From NCBI GenBank assembly GCA_009760855.2, contig WPIO01000027.1, positions 3,528,501-3,592,500 of the forward strand: a DNA stretch of 64,000 bases. The letters are read 5' to 3'. The notes beneath the pieces are model-generated. The model was not told the DNA's origin, ran no database searches, and saw only the letters and a program-made list of their open reading frames with translations. Every line of letters starts with the position of its first letter. The stretch's first letter is position 1. This DNA comes from Cristatella mucedo (Eukaryota; Bryozoa; Phylactolaemata; Cristatellidae). Positions 1-10,794 of this stretch are shown one piece after another. A program made the position numbers and the translations under genes.

Positions 1-75
1 CACAGAGGACCTGAGGGCACGAAGGCCGAAACTGGTGCAGCACTACAGCTAGGTATGAAGGAGCCGCATAGACAG
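1..75 (-). repeat. LINE family 2, 3'-region fragment
   Basis: The + strand text resembles the segment near 26290-26350 and 35035-35100, where the complement encodes the C-terminal part of a second CR1/L2-like reverse transcriptase. The fragment is cut by the window edge. Confidence 0.5.
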
Positions 76-469
76 AGGAGATTCGTGGCTTGCTCGGGGT
101 CAGAGGTCGGGGATTGCTCGACTTTCATCATGTCGTCATGGATGGTTTAACTGTGCGAAAGTAAGTGAGCGGCGAGCTAGCATAGTTTTCAATGCACACA
201 GAGGCCCTTGAGATAAGCGCACATTTAAGTTTTGTGTGGATTTAGGCTCTCTGGGCCAGCACGTTTCTCTAAGTGTAGGTGCTGAGAATTTTTTGCAGAA
301 TCTGATCTACAGAATCTATTTGGAATTTATTCGAGGAATCTATCTTTACAGTTTACAGCGTTCTCGTCGTGCATGTGAAACCAACTTATATCAAGTTAAT
401 GTCGTGTAATATATTAATAAGTTCATTTCATTAAGAAAATCACATGGAACCAAGATCAATCCCTTGCAG

Positions 470-650
470 GATTGCATGACCGCTGACTGTTATTCGGAAA
501 TTAAAACTATTTCCTTCGGTTACCTTGACTTGAATTCCTTTGCCTGTAGCACTCTGCCGACTGACATCGCAATATCGCCTGACTTGCCGCCATTCAACTC
601 GAAGCTTAAAACCCACATAATCAACGAATTTCGCTTCATTAACTTGAGAT
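470..650 (+). repeat. LINE family 1 fragment, C-terminal RT region
   Basis: One frame reads LPTDIAISPDLPPFNSKLKTH. The same motif layout (LPTC...[15 protein letters not shown]) ends the reverse transcriptase of the near-full-length copy at 29.3-32.8 kb. It is old and short, with no intact frame around it. Confidence 0.6.
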
Positions 651-699
651 GTCGTGTAAGTGCTTATGTGTGCTATTATCACCAATTAGTTCAATTAGC

Positions 700-1905
700 T
701 TTCTTCCGACTCACGGGAAGTGCCTAAACAAAGATCTAGTTCTCTTAGTGCACAACACAAGCACACTTTAATTTTAAATTGAGTCCACGTATTATTTATA
801 ATCAAGGGCTATTAAGTGAGCTCTTTTCATGATAGCGTTCTCCAGCAACATGTTTCTCCGCGAGCTCCGTCGAAAGAAAATCCTCATGAAGCCGCTCAAT
901 CATTAGCGTTCGGACTGCCCAAAACGCAAGCCGAGCCACAATTTGGAAACTTGGCGGTCGGCGGCATAAAGCTACTGCCGGAAAGCATTCTTATAGGCGG
1001 CCGTAGTAGCCTTACTTAGTAGTATTACAAAAAATGCTTAAAAATCAGACCATTTTCCACCAAGATATTCGCCAATCTTACAGGAAACGACGTCTTTGCG
1101 GGTTTTCCAGCATTTATAGCGTCAACCTGCCCCGCGTTTATGCGTACTCAACTCTCGTATCTCGTACGTGTGACTCAAGGACAGCACTTATGCCCGCCCA
1201 GTACCTATACTGCTGAATCAGCGACCCTGTTGATACTATATATTAGGCACGAATTATTGTACTGACCATGCACATAACAGTCGTATTAAACAATTGTATT
1301 AATGCATCTGGATTGTACTCTAAGAGAACTAAATCTCTTTCAAGGCACTTTATTTGTGCTGTAAAAGAAGCTTGTCAATTGGTTAGTCATATCGTGCACG
1401 TTATCAGCCCTCTTTTACACATAAAGTAAAATTCTCAATGACGGAGAAAATTTTCTGAGAAATTGGTGAATGTTAAGCCTCTTTTTAAATTTATCTCAAG
1501 TCAAGGGAATGTCGTGACGTTAGTAGGCAGTGAATTCCTAGCTTTGAGAGCATACTGCAATGCCCCGCAATTACGGAAAAAATACCAATAGCAAACGTTT
1601 GTAGGCTGTCAATAAATAATGTTCGCATGCTGTGCACGAGTTATGCATGCCTCGTATCGCTAAAAATCTTCTCATTACCCGAACCGAGTAGCAGCAACAG
1701 CAGCAGCGGCCATACTGCAAAGATTTGATCTCCGACTGAGTGTAGTAAATACACTCCTTAACATGTTAGTCATCTTGGTTTTATAAAAAAAAATAAATAG
1801 CCTACAAAGGTGAGGATTGAGTGTGTAAGAAGCGATTAATGTTGGATGCCGCAACATGCTCTCATCTGAAACATAACTTGGACAGATTACCGTGACAGCC
1901 TAGGA
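700..1905. other. No recognisable gene or repeat
   Basis: Only short chance frames are present. I see no splice-bounded exon, no homology to the two known genes, and no clear repeat. Confidence 0.5.
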
Positions 1906-1907
1906 GG

Positions 1908-2044
1908 TTATAATAATAATATAATATAATGCATTTATATAGCGCCTCAAGAGAACTTAATCACTATTTAGGCGCTTCACATTTGCCTCGGGGCTCGAGC
2001 CCACGACCTCAGTCAGACCTTGGTCGGGGCGAGTACCTTAACAC
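1908..2044 (-). mobile_element. tRNA-derived SINE with LINE-like tail (SINE-B)
   Basis: Read on the complement, a tRNA-like head with a B-box-like GGGCTCGAGCCCC is followed by the LINE 3' end (GAAGCGCC...TTAAGTTCTCTTGAGGCGCTATATAAATG) and an AT-rich tail. The same head-plus-tail arrangement recurs at about 40694-40817 and 42275-42405 on the + strand. It is too diverged to be a functional tRNA gene. Confidence 0.65.
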
Positions 2045-2192
2045 TAGACCAGGTAAGGTGCTCGCTCTTCATGACCGGGATCGTCAGTTCCTATCCTGCT
2101 GTGGGCGATTCATTATTTTCAGCTGCAAGCGGCGGTGATAGCCGTTAAGTCTATTCTGTCGCTATAAAAATAAGGCTGTTAAATCGAGTTTA
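2045..2192 (+). mobile_element. tRNA-derived SINE (SINE-A), head-to-head with SINE-B
   Basis: It matches the body of SINE-A seen at 61258-61434 and 34645-34838: GCAAGCGG.GGTGATAGCCGT, then TCTGTCGCTATA, then GGCTGTTAAATC. Here it reads on the + strand and abuts the SINE-B copy head to head. It is older than the 61-kb copy. Confidence 0.6.
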
Positions 2193-3035
2193 AAACGCAC
2201 GCATGAATATTTTCCAGTGCCATTACGAGATGGCTGAATGACTGCTGTCGTAAGCAACTGCTATTGGCCTGCGCCGTAGTGGCACTAGGCTTAAATGTAA
2301 AAATAAGTAGTAATAACAATAGATTTTTATTGGACCATCTTTTTAATTTTTTATGAGACATGGCTAAGGGTTGTGATAGGATCTCGTTGACCGCCAACGC
2401 TATTGGAACGGTCGCAAATAAGGTTTAGTAAAGGTTCAGCCGCCGTACCAATAGGATCAAGATCTTCCACTCGACGTAGAAGACTTTTCGGAAAACGCTC
2501 AAACTGGCAAAATGCTCAATGAATTTTTGTCGTTAATATTGCCTCGTGTGTAACTAGCTGAAAATCAAAGTCCAAAGTCAATATGACTAAAAAGTGACTA
2601 CCGAGCACGGCGCCGGGGCTCGGCGCTGAAAACGGCGGCTCCCCTCTGGCTCTACTCGTACGTGTACCGGTCTGCTTGCTTGCGTGCCGCGCTCTAACCA
2701 GAGTGCTCGCTCGCTCGCGGCTGCTCGTGACTCGACGCTCGAGACTCTAAAGCCGTCACTAGTGTCGCACGCACCCACAATGCGCCGACGCTCGATGCTG
2801 GCTGACGTCTATTTTAGATAAGCTAATCTTTGGAGAATGGTTCTAATAAAAAACAATCCACGAAGAGAGGCAACGTACGGATGGTATCCGGCATGCGCTG
2901 ACGTATATAGGCCAAAGAATGCGCCCCGATCATACGGTGAGTATTTGTGCAGCAGCCAGCGTTACGTCAGAGTCTCGCCTAGGACGTGTCGCAACCCAAG
3001 GCAATAAATATAAAATAAAGATAATTCATTTGTAT
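2193..3035. other. No recognised gene; local GC-rich island about 2590-2810
   Basis: A CpG-rich stretch with CTCGCTCGCTCG-type repeats sits between AT-rich flanks. It could be an upstream promoter or first exon of the + strand gene at 4.3-6.7 kb, but no exon can be supported here. Confidence 0.3.
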
Positions 3036-3039
3036 TGCG

Positions 3040-3490
3040 CCTTAAGGCGGAATTTCAAGAACATTTGCCCCATAATCAAGTACTTGCGTAGAATACCATT
3101 CAAAAGACCAGCAAGTTAGTAATGGAATAGGAGGTTCTGACTACTTCGACATAAAGGAAAGAAATAATTGTGCAAACCAGTATATTCCGAATGTAAAATG
3201 TGATCTGGAGACAATATGTCCACAAATAGCAAATTTTCCAATTCCTGCATTATATTTGACTTGTGTCCTACGTTGTTGGAGGTCGATATTTGTGAATTGT
3301 ATGCAGCTTCATTTTGAAATCAAGCTTTGTGCCTTGTAAATTCACTAACTCAGCCAATACTTCACTGGTCAGAGTAAAATTTGAAATGCGTGTTCAGCTC
3401 TGCTTATGCCATGTTTGGTTACTTTGTTTCTGATTTCGGTTAGATATGTTAGCTATAGTTTTGCAATGGTCTATTCTCGACCCTTTATTG
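3040..3490 (+). repeat. Copy of non-coding repeat family R3
   Basis: It shares the order of segments seen at 43050-43525 and in both arms of the inverted repeat at 45.9-46.9 kb: CATTCAAAAGACCA, GGTTCTGACTAC, GTGCAAACCA, a stretch ending CCTTGTAAATTCA, then AGTAAAATTTGAAATG.GTTCAGCTCTG. There is no open frame, so it looks like a non-autonomous interspersed repeat of about 0.45 kb. Confidence 0.6.
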
Positions 3491-3529
3491 CTCTCCATTG
3501 ATTAGGACCCTCTCGGAAAAGCAATTTGG

Positions 3530-3710
3530 CCGATGAAATCAGTTATCTATGCTGACGATTCCCGTCTGTACTTGTCATGTAATACATTAAAGTCAGCTGC
3601 AGTGGTAGATAAACTGAATTGCGGCCTTGCAGAAATTTGATCCTGGATGTCGGCCAATTTTCATAAGCCAAACGACGATGAAGCCAAAGTCTTACTCATG
3701 GAGTACCTTA
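3530..3710 (+). repeat. LINE RT fragment (YADD box)
   Basis: The + strand reads VIYADDSRLYLSC, a stop, then SWMSANFHKPNDDEAKVLLM. This is the catalytic YADD box and the following region of a CR1/L2-like reverse transcriptase (compare [12 protein letters not shown] at 30.36 kb). It is an internal fragment with a stop codon. Confidence 0.7.
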
Positions 3711-4297
3711 AGCGCGGCGCTGGACTAGGAGACTTTGCCTATCTGTTGGCGGTGCTTTAGTTCAACCACCAAATTGTGCTAGAGTGCTCGCAGCGGTGCT
3801 GGTCTCAGCAGCCGACGCTTGACGAGTACTGGCGAGGCCTGAACCTTGTAGCGCGGCTAGCTACTTGTAGGTGCTGCACCAGTACATGCAGGTGCGCGTA
3901 CAGTAGCAGCAATGCGGCAGCGACGAAGAGCGTCGTGCCTTAGCACAACGAGTCCATATCCCTAATGTAGAAAAGTACATTTGACAGAAACGTAGGGTTA
4001 CTGGCGTTCAACAGCGACGGTGACGTACACCAACGGTTGGGTGGTCTAGAGCTCAAATCAGCTCCAATCAGTCTCGAGCTCGTCACTCCGGACATCCGAC
4101 TGACTGCGTGCCTTGCAGCGTTCGATATTATGCCACATTGATTCTCATAGATTATAGAGTAATCAATTCAGGAACGGCGAGTAATGAATATTAGTCATAA
4201 GTTTTGGCTGACGTAGCACGCCGAAGTTTCACCGTCTCGGCTGCCATCTGGACTTTTGTCGCTTGAATCGCCGACAGCTCTCCGCGCTCGATTGCAG

Positions 4298-5165
4298 ATA
4301 GAGAGTATCTTTTCAAGAGCTTTGAGGGGCGATCGCACTCGGTTGCGCCGAAGTCAGCATGGTCGGCAGAAGGAGTCGCCGCGAGGCCGCTGACGACCCC
4401 CAGCGGCCTGCATTTGGACGCGTCGCTCAACGCTCCGCTGCTCGCCGTGACGGGCTGCAGGCCGCCTACGCTCTCTTCCGTCCGGGTAGCGGCGGAGCGT
4501 TCTCATGCTCCCAGGGCGGCGCGTTCGGCCGCGGGAGGCGACGACGGAGAGCGAGCGCCCGGTGGCCGGTGGCCGCTGCGCGGTGGCGCTGCCGCTGCAG
4601 CCGGCGACCCGCTGCAGCCGGCGATCCCGACGCCGTCTCGCTCGGAGATCTATCGCCGCCTCCGCTCGTCTCCTTCGTCCGAGTCCGTTTCGATTCCGCC
4701 AACGCCCGCCGCGGCCGCCGCCGACGAGGGCGAGCCGCGAGCGGCGCCAGGGCGAAAAGCCAGGGCGAAAAGCGCCGTCGAGCTACGCCGCCGCGACTCG
4801 GCCGCAGCCGCCGACGCTGCATCCGACCCGCGGCAGCCGCGTCCCAAGACTAGCGCTGCGGCGAGCTCCGTCGAGAGCAGCCTAGGACGACGACGCAGCG
4901 GCGGCGGCGGCGAAAAAGACCCCGTTGGGGGCGACACCTTCCACGCGCCTCCGCCGTCAGCACCGACAGCACCGCCAGAGAACGAAGCCGCCGACGCCCT
5001 GCGCTCCCACATCCGATCGCAGCCTTCTTCTGTCGCCGGCGAGGGGTCGGACGGTGGCGACTCGGCGCCGCTGACGGCGGTCGGCTCGGCAGCGCCTTCT
5101 TACGACGATCAGCTTAACCGATTTGGCTGGAGGGCGGAAATCCCCGGAGACCCGCTCAAGCTCAA
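4298..5165 (+). CDS. Unrecognised gene, internal exon with low-complexity and GWR...GDPL segment
   Basis: Very GC-rich. The upstream boundary is inferred from the acceptor at 4297; the nearest upstream in-frame stop is TGA at 4264. The last ~25 codons are not low-complexity and run directly into the donor. If the donor is ignored, the frame ends at TGA 5167-5169. Confidence 0.55.
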
Positions 5166-6704
5166 GTGAGAAGCCAAAAGCGGCGCTGCTGCAGCTGCAA
5201 AACGAGACGCTCCGGGCTCGCGACGCGCAGGCTCTCGCCCCTCGGGTAACCAGGCTGAATGCTGCGACAGCTTCGACAGCTGCGAGAGTGGAGGCAGTGG
5301 AGGCAGTGGAGGCAGTGGAGGCAGTGGAGGCAGTGGAGCAGCGTCCAAGCACGAGTGCGGTGCAAGAAGCGCCGTTGGCGAAGTCGATTGCATGCTTGGA
5401 TTAACTGGCCTTTGCAAATGTTTCTTTCTGAGAGGAAATAGATTAATTTTCCTAAATACTGTGGTGAAGTGATCGATAAAAGGATCAATGGCGGAGGGAG
5501 GGGAGCTAAATCCACACTCCGTTGGTCTGGCTGACGGGGTGAGACGAGGCTGCTGTAGCCGTTCAGTCCCTCTGTGCCGAGAGCAACCCCTTTCAGCCCC
5601 CGGAAGCTCGCAGCGCCGTCTTGTGGCTACCGAGCTTCCCTGGGTGGGCATACCGGAGAGCGGCTCAAGAGGCTTCTCTGGAGTTGGGCACCTCGAAGAT
5701 TCTCGCCCGCTCCACAGAGGGCCGCCGCCTGGCCCGAAAGGATGTCGCATACGGGCGTTTGTTTCCCTTCCGGTCCCCTTCCGACGCTCCGGTACAGCGA
5801 GTCGGTCTCAAGGGGGCGAAATGGTTCTAGAATTGTCCTGTTAAGGAACTGCCGGAAAACCGACCTTGCTTAGTCGGCTCCGTGGGAAGCTAAACGTAGG
5901 CGACGACCTACGCAAAACACTTTACGAGTTAAACTAACGGCTAAAGTAAGCTGCCACGCGTTTTTCCATCAGCAAGTTGTATAGAGCTACATGGAGCCTT
6001 TCCGAGCGAATTTCGAAGTGAGGGTCTTGACCGTACGCCGCACCCCTGGAGGCAAAGGTTTCGCCTCTCTATTGAGAAATCCTGGCTACGCCATTTTGAA
6101 AGGATGCGTTAAGAACTCTGCCAGAAGCAGCCCCGGGAAGTAGGAAGATCGGGTCAATCCGAAACGACGGTTGGCTGATACCCGCGATGGTTCTCATAAA
6201 ATTCTAGGGAAGCTGCGGTACTCGCCCGGCGGTCGCCGGCTAAACGTTTTCGTCATCGCGTACGGCCAGGGTGCCGGCCGCGGCGCTCGAGGGCCGCGGT
6301 CCCCGTCTGATTTTCTCGCGTGCGTCACTCGCGGCCTGGGACGCGTAGGCTTCAAAAAGTTCGTGGCCAAAAGAAAAGAGCGGAGAAAAAGAGCGCGGGA
6401 AAAGAGAGAGCGGAGTCGCTTCGCCTTCGCTCAGGCGGCGGCGCCGCCTTCGCTCATTTGCAGGGTGATTACGCAGCGGCTGTCGTACGCCGTGAGCTGT
6501 AAGGAGCCGGAGGTGAGGCCGAATCCGCCGAATGTCTGCGTGATGGACAACAACACGTTTTTTTACAACACCATTCCCAGACGGCCCATGAGCTTCACTG
6601 TGCACCCGGAGTGGCAGTCGGAACTGTTCGTGGCCAAGCGCATCGACCTCGAAAGGAGAGGAGCCGCCAAGTTTCACACCAGGAATTTCGCATTCGCCTA
6701 CTAG
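4298..6704 (+). CDS. Unrecognised gene, 3' part (two exons, 4298-5165 and 6464-6704)
   Basis: I do not recognise this protein. The first exon is open from the acceptor TTGCAG at 4292-4297. It encodes a long Ala/Ser/Pro/Arg-rich low-complexity stretch, then a better-defined segment, SYDDQLNRFGWRAEIPGDPL. Its donor CTCAA|GTGAGA (5166) and the acceptor CATTTGCAG|G (6463) agree in phase: AA plus G restores a lysine codon. The frame then continues VITQRLSYAVSCKEPE, DNNTFFYNTIPRRP, SFTVHPEW and ends HTRNFAFAY at TAG 6702-6704. No in-frame ATG occurs after the stop at 4264, so at least one exon lies upstream. The compact, motif-rich C-terminus looks like real protein. The short Pro/Tyr/Trp motifs remind me of ciliary microtubule-inner proteins, but that is only an impression. 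Confidence 0.6.
5288..5338 (+). repeat. 9-bp tandem repeat (GGAGGCAGT), about 5.5 units
   Basis: Perfect back-to-back units inside the intron of the preceding gene. The period is a multiple of three, so the repeat opens spurious frames on both strands. Confidence 0.9.
5339..6463 (+). other. Intron remainder of the unrecognised gene
   Basis: Moderately GC-rich, with several short overlapping frames that share no motifs with known proteins. It looked faintly rRNA-like on reading but does not align with conserved rRNA blocks I know. Confidence 0.4.
6464..6704 (+). CDS. Unrecognised gene, terminal exon
   Basis: Seventy-nine codons after the completed split lysine codon. The segment has little low complexity and carries PEVRPNPPN, NNTFFYNTIPRRPMSF, PEWQSELF and a hydrophobic-aromatic end FAFAY, followed by TAG. 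It is the most protein-like part of the left 8 kb. Confidence 0.6.
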
Positions 6705-8125
6705 TGCGCCGCCGCCGCTCGGCGAGCGTCGACGTAATGCTCGTCGGCGACCGACCGACCGATCCCGAGATGACGTCGCAGAAGCAAATCAGGGAGACGC
6801 AACGCTGCGTCGCATAATAGCGAGAAATCGCACACGGTTTACGCCGGTAAATGTCCGCACGGTCCGGTCACGCATTTAACGCTATTTCTTTGTTAATTCG
6901 TCAAGAGACGCGTGGCTTAACTCTCGCTGTAACTTTGTAACGTCTTAATATTTAACGAAGCGCTTCAGCTCAGGTGCTTCCAAGTAAGCGTCGCTCTCTC
7001 GCCGCCGGTCGGTCATTAAAAAAGACCGCAACTCAGCAGCGGGTATCGCGCGAGAGTCTTTCTCGCGGATTTTTGCATCGGCCAGCGACTCCCCGCGTTC
7101 GCGACGCATGCGCAAGAGATTAAAGCTCACTTCGCGGTGGAGGCACGACGGTGCACGGTGCACGTGTCCGGACAGAGTGCACCGTGCACGCCTGCGAGCT
7201 GCTGACACGCAGAGGCGCCGTTCACTCTGGAGCGCATCGTTAGCGGCTGCAGCGCGAACACATTCGTCCGACGCGACGCCGTTCGTCGTGACGTCGCGTC
7301 AATTTTTCGTCCGTCGATTCGTCGTGGCGAGGTCATCTAAGCGCGCTCATCAGCGATTCGCCAATTCGAGGTTGCGGCGCTTTGCGACGCACGATCCGCG
7401 TCTCGCAGATGACGGCGTGCCTTAGACAGCGTAGGGCGACCGCGCCGAAGCGACGCGGCGGCGTGTCAAATGTGAAATGCAAACATTTCAATGCGCAGAA
7501 GAAACTGCTACGCTCACAGTTAGCCTTCGTTCGCTGCTCTACGCGGATTAGCTGCACCGCTTTCTAATTAGCGAAAAGCTCGCTCGCTCGTGCTGCTTCT
7601 CGCGCCCGCAGCTCCTGCCCACTTGCGGCGTCGCTGCGTTCGGACGCGTGTGCAGACCGGTCGCGCCGCGAGAAGGCTTCGATCAGGCCGCGCCGGTGAG
7701 CGCTTCGCGTTCAGCGGCAAAAATAGGCGTGGCGAATTGACGAGAGAAAAAAGCGAGGGATTTCTTTTTTCATTCGCCTTTAATTGCTAAGCTAGCATAG
7801 TACACGTGGCATTCTTGGGGCGAAGGAGCGCCAAGCAGTGCACATTCGTAAGTAGAACTCTTTAATGAGCGGAGCAGAGAGCGTCCAGCAGTAGCTCCGG
7901 AGAGCGAGTGTGCGCGCGCATGCGTGCGTGCGTAGTGCGGCAGGCCTAATACACCACGTCCGTGGCAATTGGAATGCTTCGGCAGCTAATGCGGCGTCGT
8001 TGGTTTATAAAGCCAGGTCACTTTCTGCAACGGGCACTGTACCCACGGCAGGCTGTCCAACATGGTCGCCAGCTGCTGCTTATATTTACGTTAAATAATC
8101 ATGTTTGGAGATATCTTCCGCTCAG
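6705..8125. other. No recognised gene; GC-rich stretch 7040-7720
   Basis: Probably starts with the 3' UTR of the preceding gene. No clear poly(A) signal (AATAAA) is found close to the stop. A nested hairpin lies at 7151-7189. No exon is supported. Confidence 0.35.
7151..7189. repeat. Nested perfect hairpin, 13-bp arms
   Basis: Arms GTGCACGGTGCAC (7151-7163) and GTGCACCGTGCAC (7177-7189) are exact reverse complements. The 13-nt spacer itself contains the palindrome TGTCCGGACA. Confidence 0.85.
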
Positions 8126-8129
8126 ATTG

Positions 8130-8312
8130 TATCTCTAAAACCTAAATACTAAATTATAAGCCCTAAAGCCTAAAACTCTAAGCCCAAAAACTCAAATGCC
8201 CATAAATAAAAATACAAAGTTTCACCTCTAAACCCTAAACCGTAAACCCAAAAAACATACAAACCCCCAAACACTAAACCCAAAATCCTAAAACCTAAGC
8301 TAAAAAGATAGC
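8130..8312 (+). repeat. Degenerate CCCTAAA-like tract
   Basis: Repeated variants of CCTAAA, CCCTAAA and CTAAACCC (for example CTCTAAACCCTAAACCGTAAACCC) with many substitutions and unequal spacing. It resembles the TTTAGGG telomere unit on the complement, but is irregular enough to be a decayed simple repeat. Confidence 0.6.
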
Positions 8313-8588
8313 TCTAAAGCGTGTTCATTAAACGCAAATATAAGCAGTAGCTGGAGACCGTGTTGAACAGCCTGCACAGGCCCATAGCCAGAACCTGACC
8401 AAGCTCAAAAGACGAATGACACCCAGCTAGCCGGCTACGGCGTGTCAGGGCGGAACCACCGCTCATTGGTAGCCATTGGGCTGGCTGCATCCTGGTTGGC
8501 CCGTTCGGGTAATGCCCTGAAGCTTGCCGAGCCACCCCAAGTAGTGCGGAGGCCTACTCCGCAGCACTACATTATGGGCAATCCGTTG

Positions 8589-8789
8589 GTTTAGGTCAGT
8601 GGTTCTCAACCTTCGTAATGCCGCGATCTTTTAATATAGTTCGTCATGTTGCGGTGACCCCCAACAATAAAATTAACCCGAACAATTAACGTAACCCGGC
8701 CAATAACATGGTCTCTGCGACCCCTGCGAATGTGTTGTTCGACCCCCAAAGGGGTCGAGACCCACTGGTTGAGAACCGCTGGTTTACAG
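8589..8789. mobile_element. SPIN-like hAT MITE (element 8597-8781)
   Basis: The element is 185 bp, starts CAGTGGTTCTCAACC and ends GGTTGAGAACCGCTG, so its 15-bp terminal inverted repeats differ at one base. The interior carries GTAATGCCGCGA, GGTGACCCCCAAC, ATAAAATTA and TTCGACCCCCAAAGGGGTCG. This is the layout I remember for SPIN (SPACE INVADERS) hAT MITEs of tetrapods and some invertebrates. Flanking 8-mers GTTTAGGT and GTTTACAG agree at the first five bases, so the target-site duplication is decayed. It has no coding capacity and would depend on a transposase elsewhere. Confidence 0.85.
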
Positions 8790-8970
8790 TAAAGGCAGAA
8801 TTTGAAGACGGGGAGCACTGTTGCTAACTCGCGTGAAGCTGTTCCTGAGCAACAGTTTTTTGTCCTAAACACAGGACACCTAATAGCGACAGTCCTTGCT
8901 AATACGCGGCGTATGCTGGAAGAGCAGGCAACTCGAAACGCAGCTACAGCAAGTCGTAGGTGCTGCGCTG

Positions 8971-9640
8971 ATAACAATAATAACAATTATGCACTTGATA
9001 AAGCGCCATCAGAGAACTCAATCTCTCTCTAGGCGCTTTACATTTGCTGCAAAGGGAAATGCAATTGAATGGTGAGTAAAATCATGCTTGATAAACAAAC
9101 AAAATGAATAACATGGTTAGGGGTGACATGCACAGGGTCAGCATGCAAATGTGGTTAGTGGCAGCATGCACAGTGTCAGCACGCATAAGCACATCAAGGG
9201 CGAATCACAGGGACCCACTAAATGCTGTCATTAATAGGTATGTTTTTAAATTCTTTTTAAATATGGTCAGGTCAGGGGATTTTCTAACGCAGGTCGGGAG
9301 GGAGTTCGAGGCTTTGGGAGCATACGAACTAAATGCACGGTCTCCAAAGGATTTAAGGTTTGTACGAGATATTTCTAGACTGTTGGATTCCGAAAAGCAG
9401 ATGGTACGATGCTTGGCCTGATGGGGTAGTATATCTGAGAGATAGGCTGGAGCCAAAGAATGCAGTGACCTAAAAGTGAGCGACAAAACCTTGAAGTCAA
9501 TCCGTTGCTTGACAGGTAACCAGTGCAGGTCGGCGAGAAGTGGAGTAATGTGGCAACTGCGACGCTTACGACAGACAAGCCTAGCTGCGGAGTTCTGCAC
9601 CAGCTGCAATCGCCTGATCGCACATGCTGGTAGGCCAGAT
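8971..9640 (-). mobile_element. LINE family 1, 5'-truncated 3' end
   Basis: The complement encodes the C-terminal RT region ([44 protein letters not shown]), then a 3' UTR ending GCGCTTTATCAAGTGC and an imperfect ATT tail. The sequence stops matching the full copy near 9640. It differs from that copy at scattered sites. Confidence 0.85.
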
Positions 9641-9644
9641 ACAA

Positions 9645-10785
9645 ACCTGGCAAACCAGGCTGCTAAACGCTGGCATACGAGCGGTAGCAGATCCCGGCAG
9701 CAATCAAGAACGCGCACAGCTTGATTGCAAGTCCGCAGCCTTAGAGAGCGTAGTCAAGCGGTAGCTCCTCCGAGAGTCCCAGAGAGTCTGCATGTGCACA
9801 GCGCGTGCAGATAACGCCGCGCTACATGCGGCTTCTTCGCGAAAGTCCTTAGACCGCGCTCGTGACGGCGCTGGTCACGTGCAGGCACTTGAGACTTGAC
9901 CGTTGAAGCAGAGTACTCGAAAGCAGCTAGTGAGTCGCAGGTGTCGCCTGCTGAAATGCACGGGAGCGCGTACTTTAATGCAACGAGGCAGCGTCGTTCG
10001 CGTAGACCTGTCCATTTCCTAGGCACAGACAGACATAGCGTACTACTCACTTCGTACCGATCCCTGGCGGCTTGTAGCCCAGGATACAACAGGCCGAGTT
10101 CGAAGCACAAAGTATAACTCATCCATTATTGCACATAACACATCCGGCTCGAATAAGTTGTAACTCGGGAACGGCTATAATAATTTCTAGGGCCGTCGTA
10201 ATAATACGGCCGATATAATATTCCAGCGTTTTACTACTTCAAAGGATACCGTGGCAAGTTGGCAGCGTTACCGGGCTACCCGAACTGCAGCAGCGAGGAG
10301 ATGTTGCAATAGGTGTGCGCTTCTTGTAAAGCAACGTGAAGCAACGTGGGAGTATTCCATGGCTCATGCAGCGGAACTTCCGAAGGATTCTGAACTTGGA
10401 TACCCCTCTCCCACTTCCGCGCTCATGTCGTAGCTGCCCAATACGCCTGGTAGAACGGGTTACGCAGGAGACCACCGACTGGTTTAGAAAAACCAGCTAA
10501 TGGCGGCTGACAGCAAAAGTAGATGTTAGAGATTAATGGGTGCAACCCGACCAACGCGCACTGACGCGCGACCTTCGATTGACCGAATATTGACTAACAG
10601 GAGCACTCGCAGTCGCTAGGTGGTGCAATCTCGTGGCAAACATTCGGGCGTGTTTAGGTACCCTGCTTTTCATTTGCTATTGGTTACGGCTTCTCTCGAA
10701 GCAATTTGAAAAGCGCTATTGCTTTCTTTGAGGGTGGTAAATAAAATATTTAATATTATTACTATTATGCCGTCAAGACTTGCTT
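9645..10785. other. No recognised gene or repeat
   Basis: Mixed GC content; frames here are short and unsupported. Confidence 0.4.
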
Positions 10786-10794
10786 AGTTCACTA

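Noticed and set aside
4359-5012. Overlapping Arg/Ala/Pro-rich frames on both strands
   Set aside because: Shadows of the GC-rich exon in other frames; only the frame that splices to 6464 has a sensible C-terminus.
4957-5750. Complement frames of 117-213 codons with TAST, CLH or PPLPP repeats
   Set aside because: Driven by the 9-bp GGAGGCAGT repeat and GC-rich context, with no motif or splice support.
5540-6160. Possible rRNA-derived or mitochondrial insert
   Set aside because: The style resembles rRNA, but none of the conserved blocks I know could be aligned by eye.
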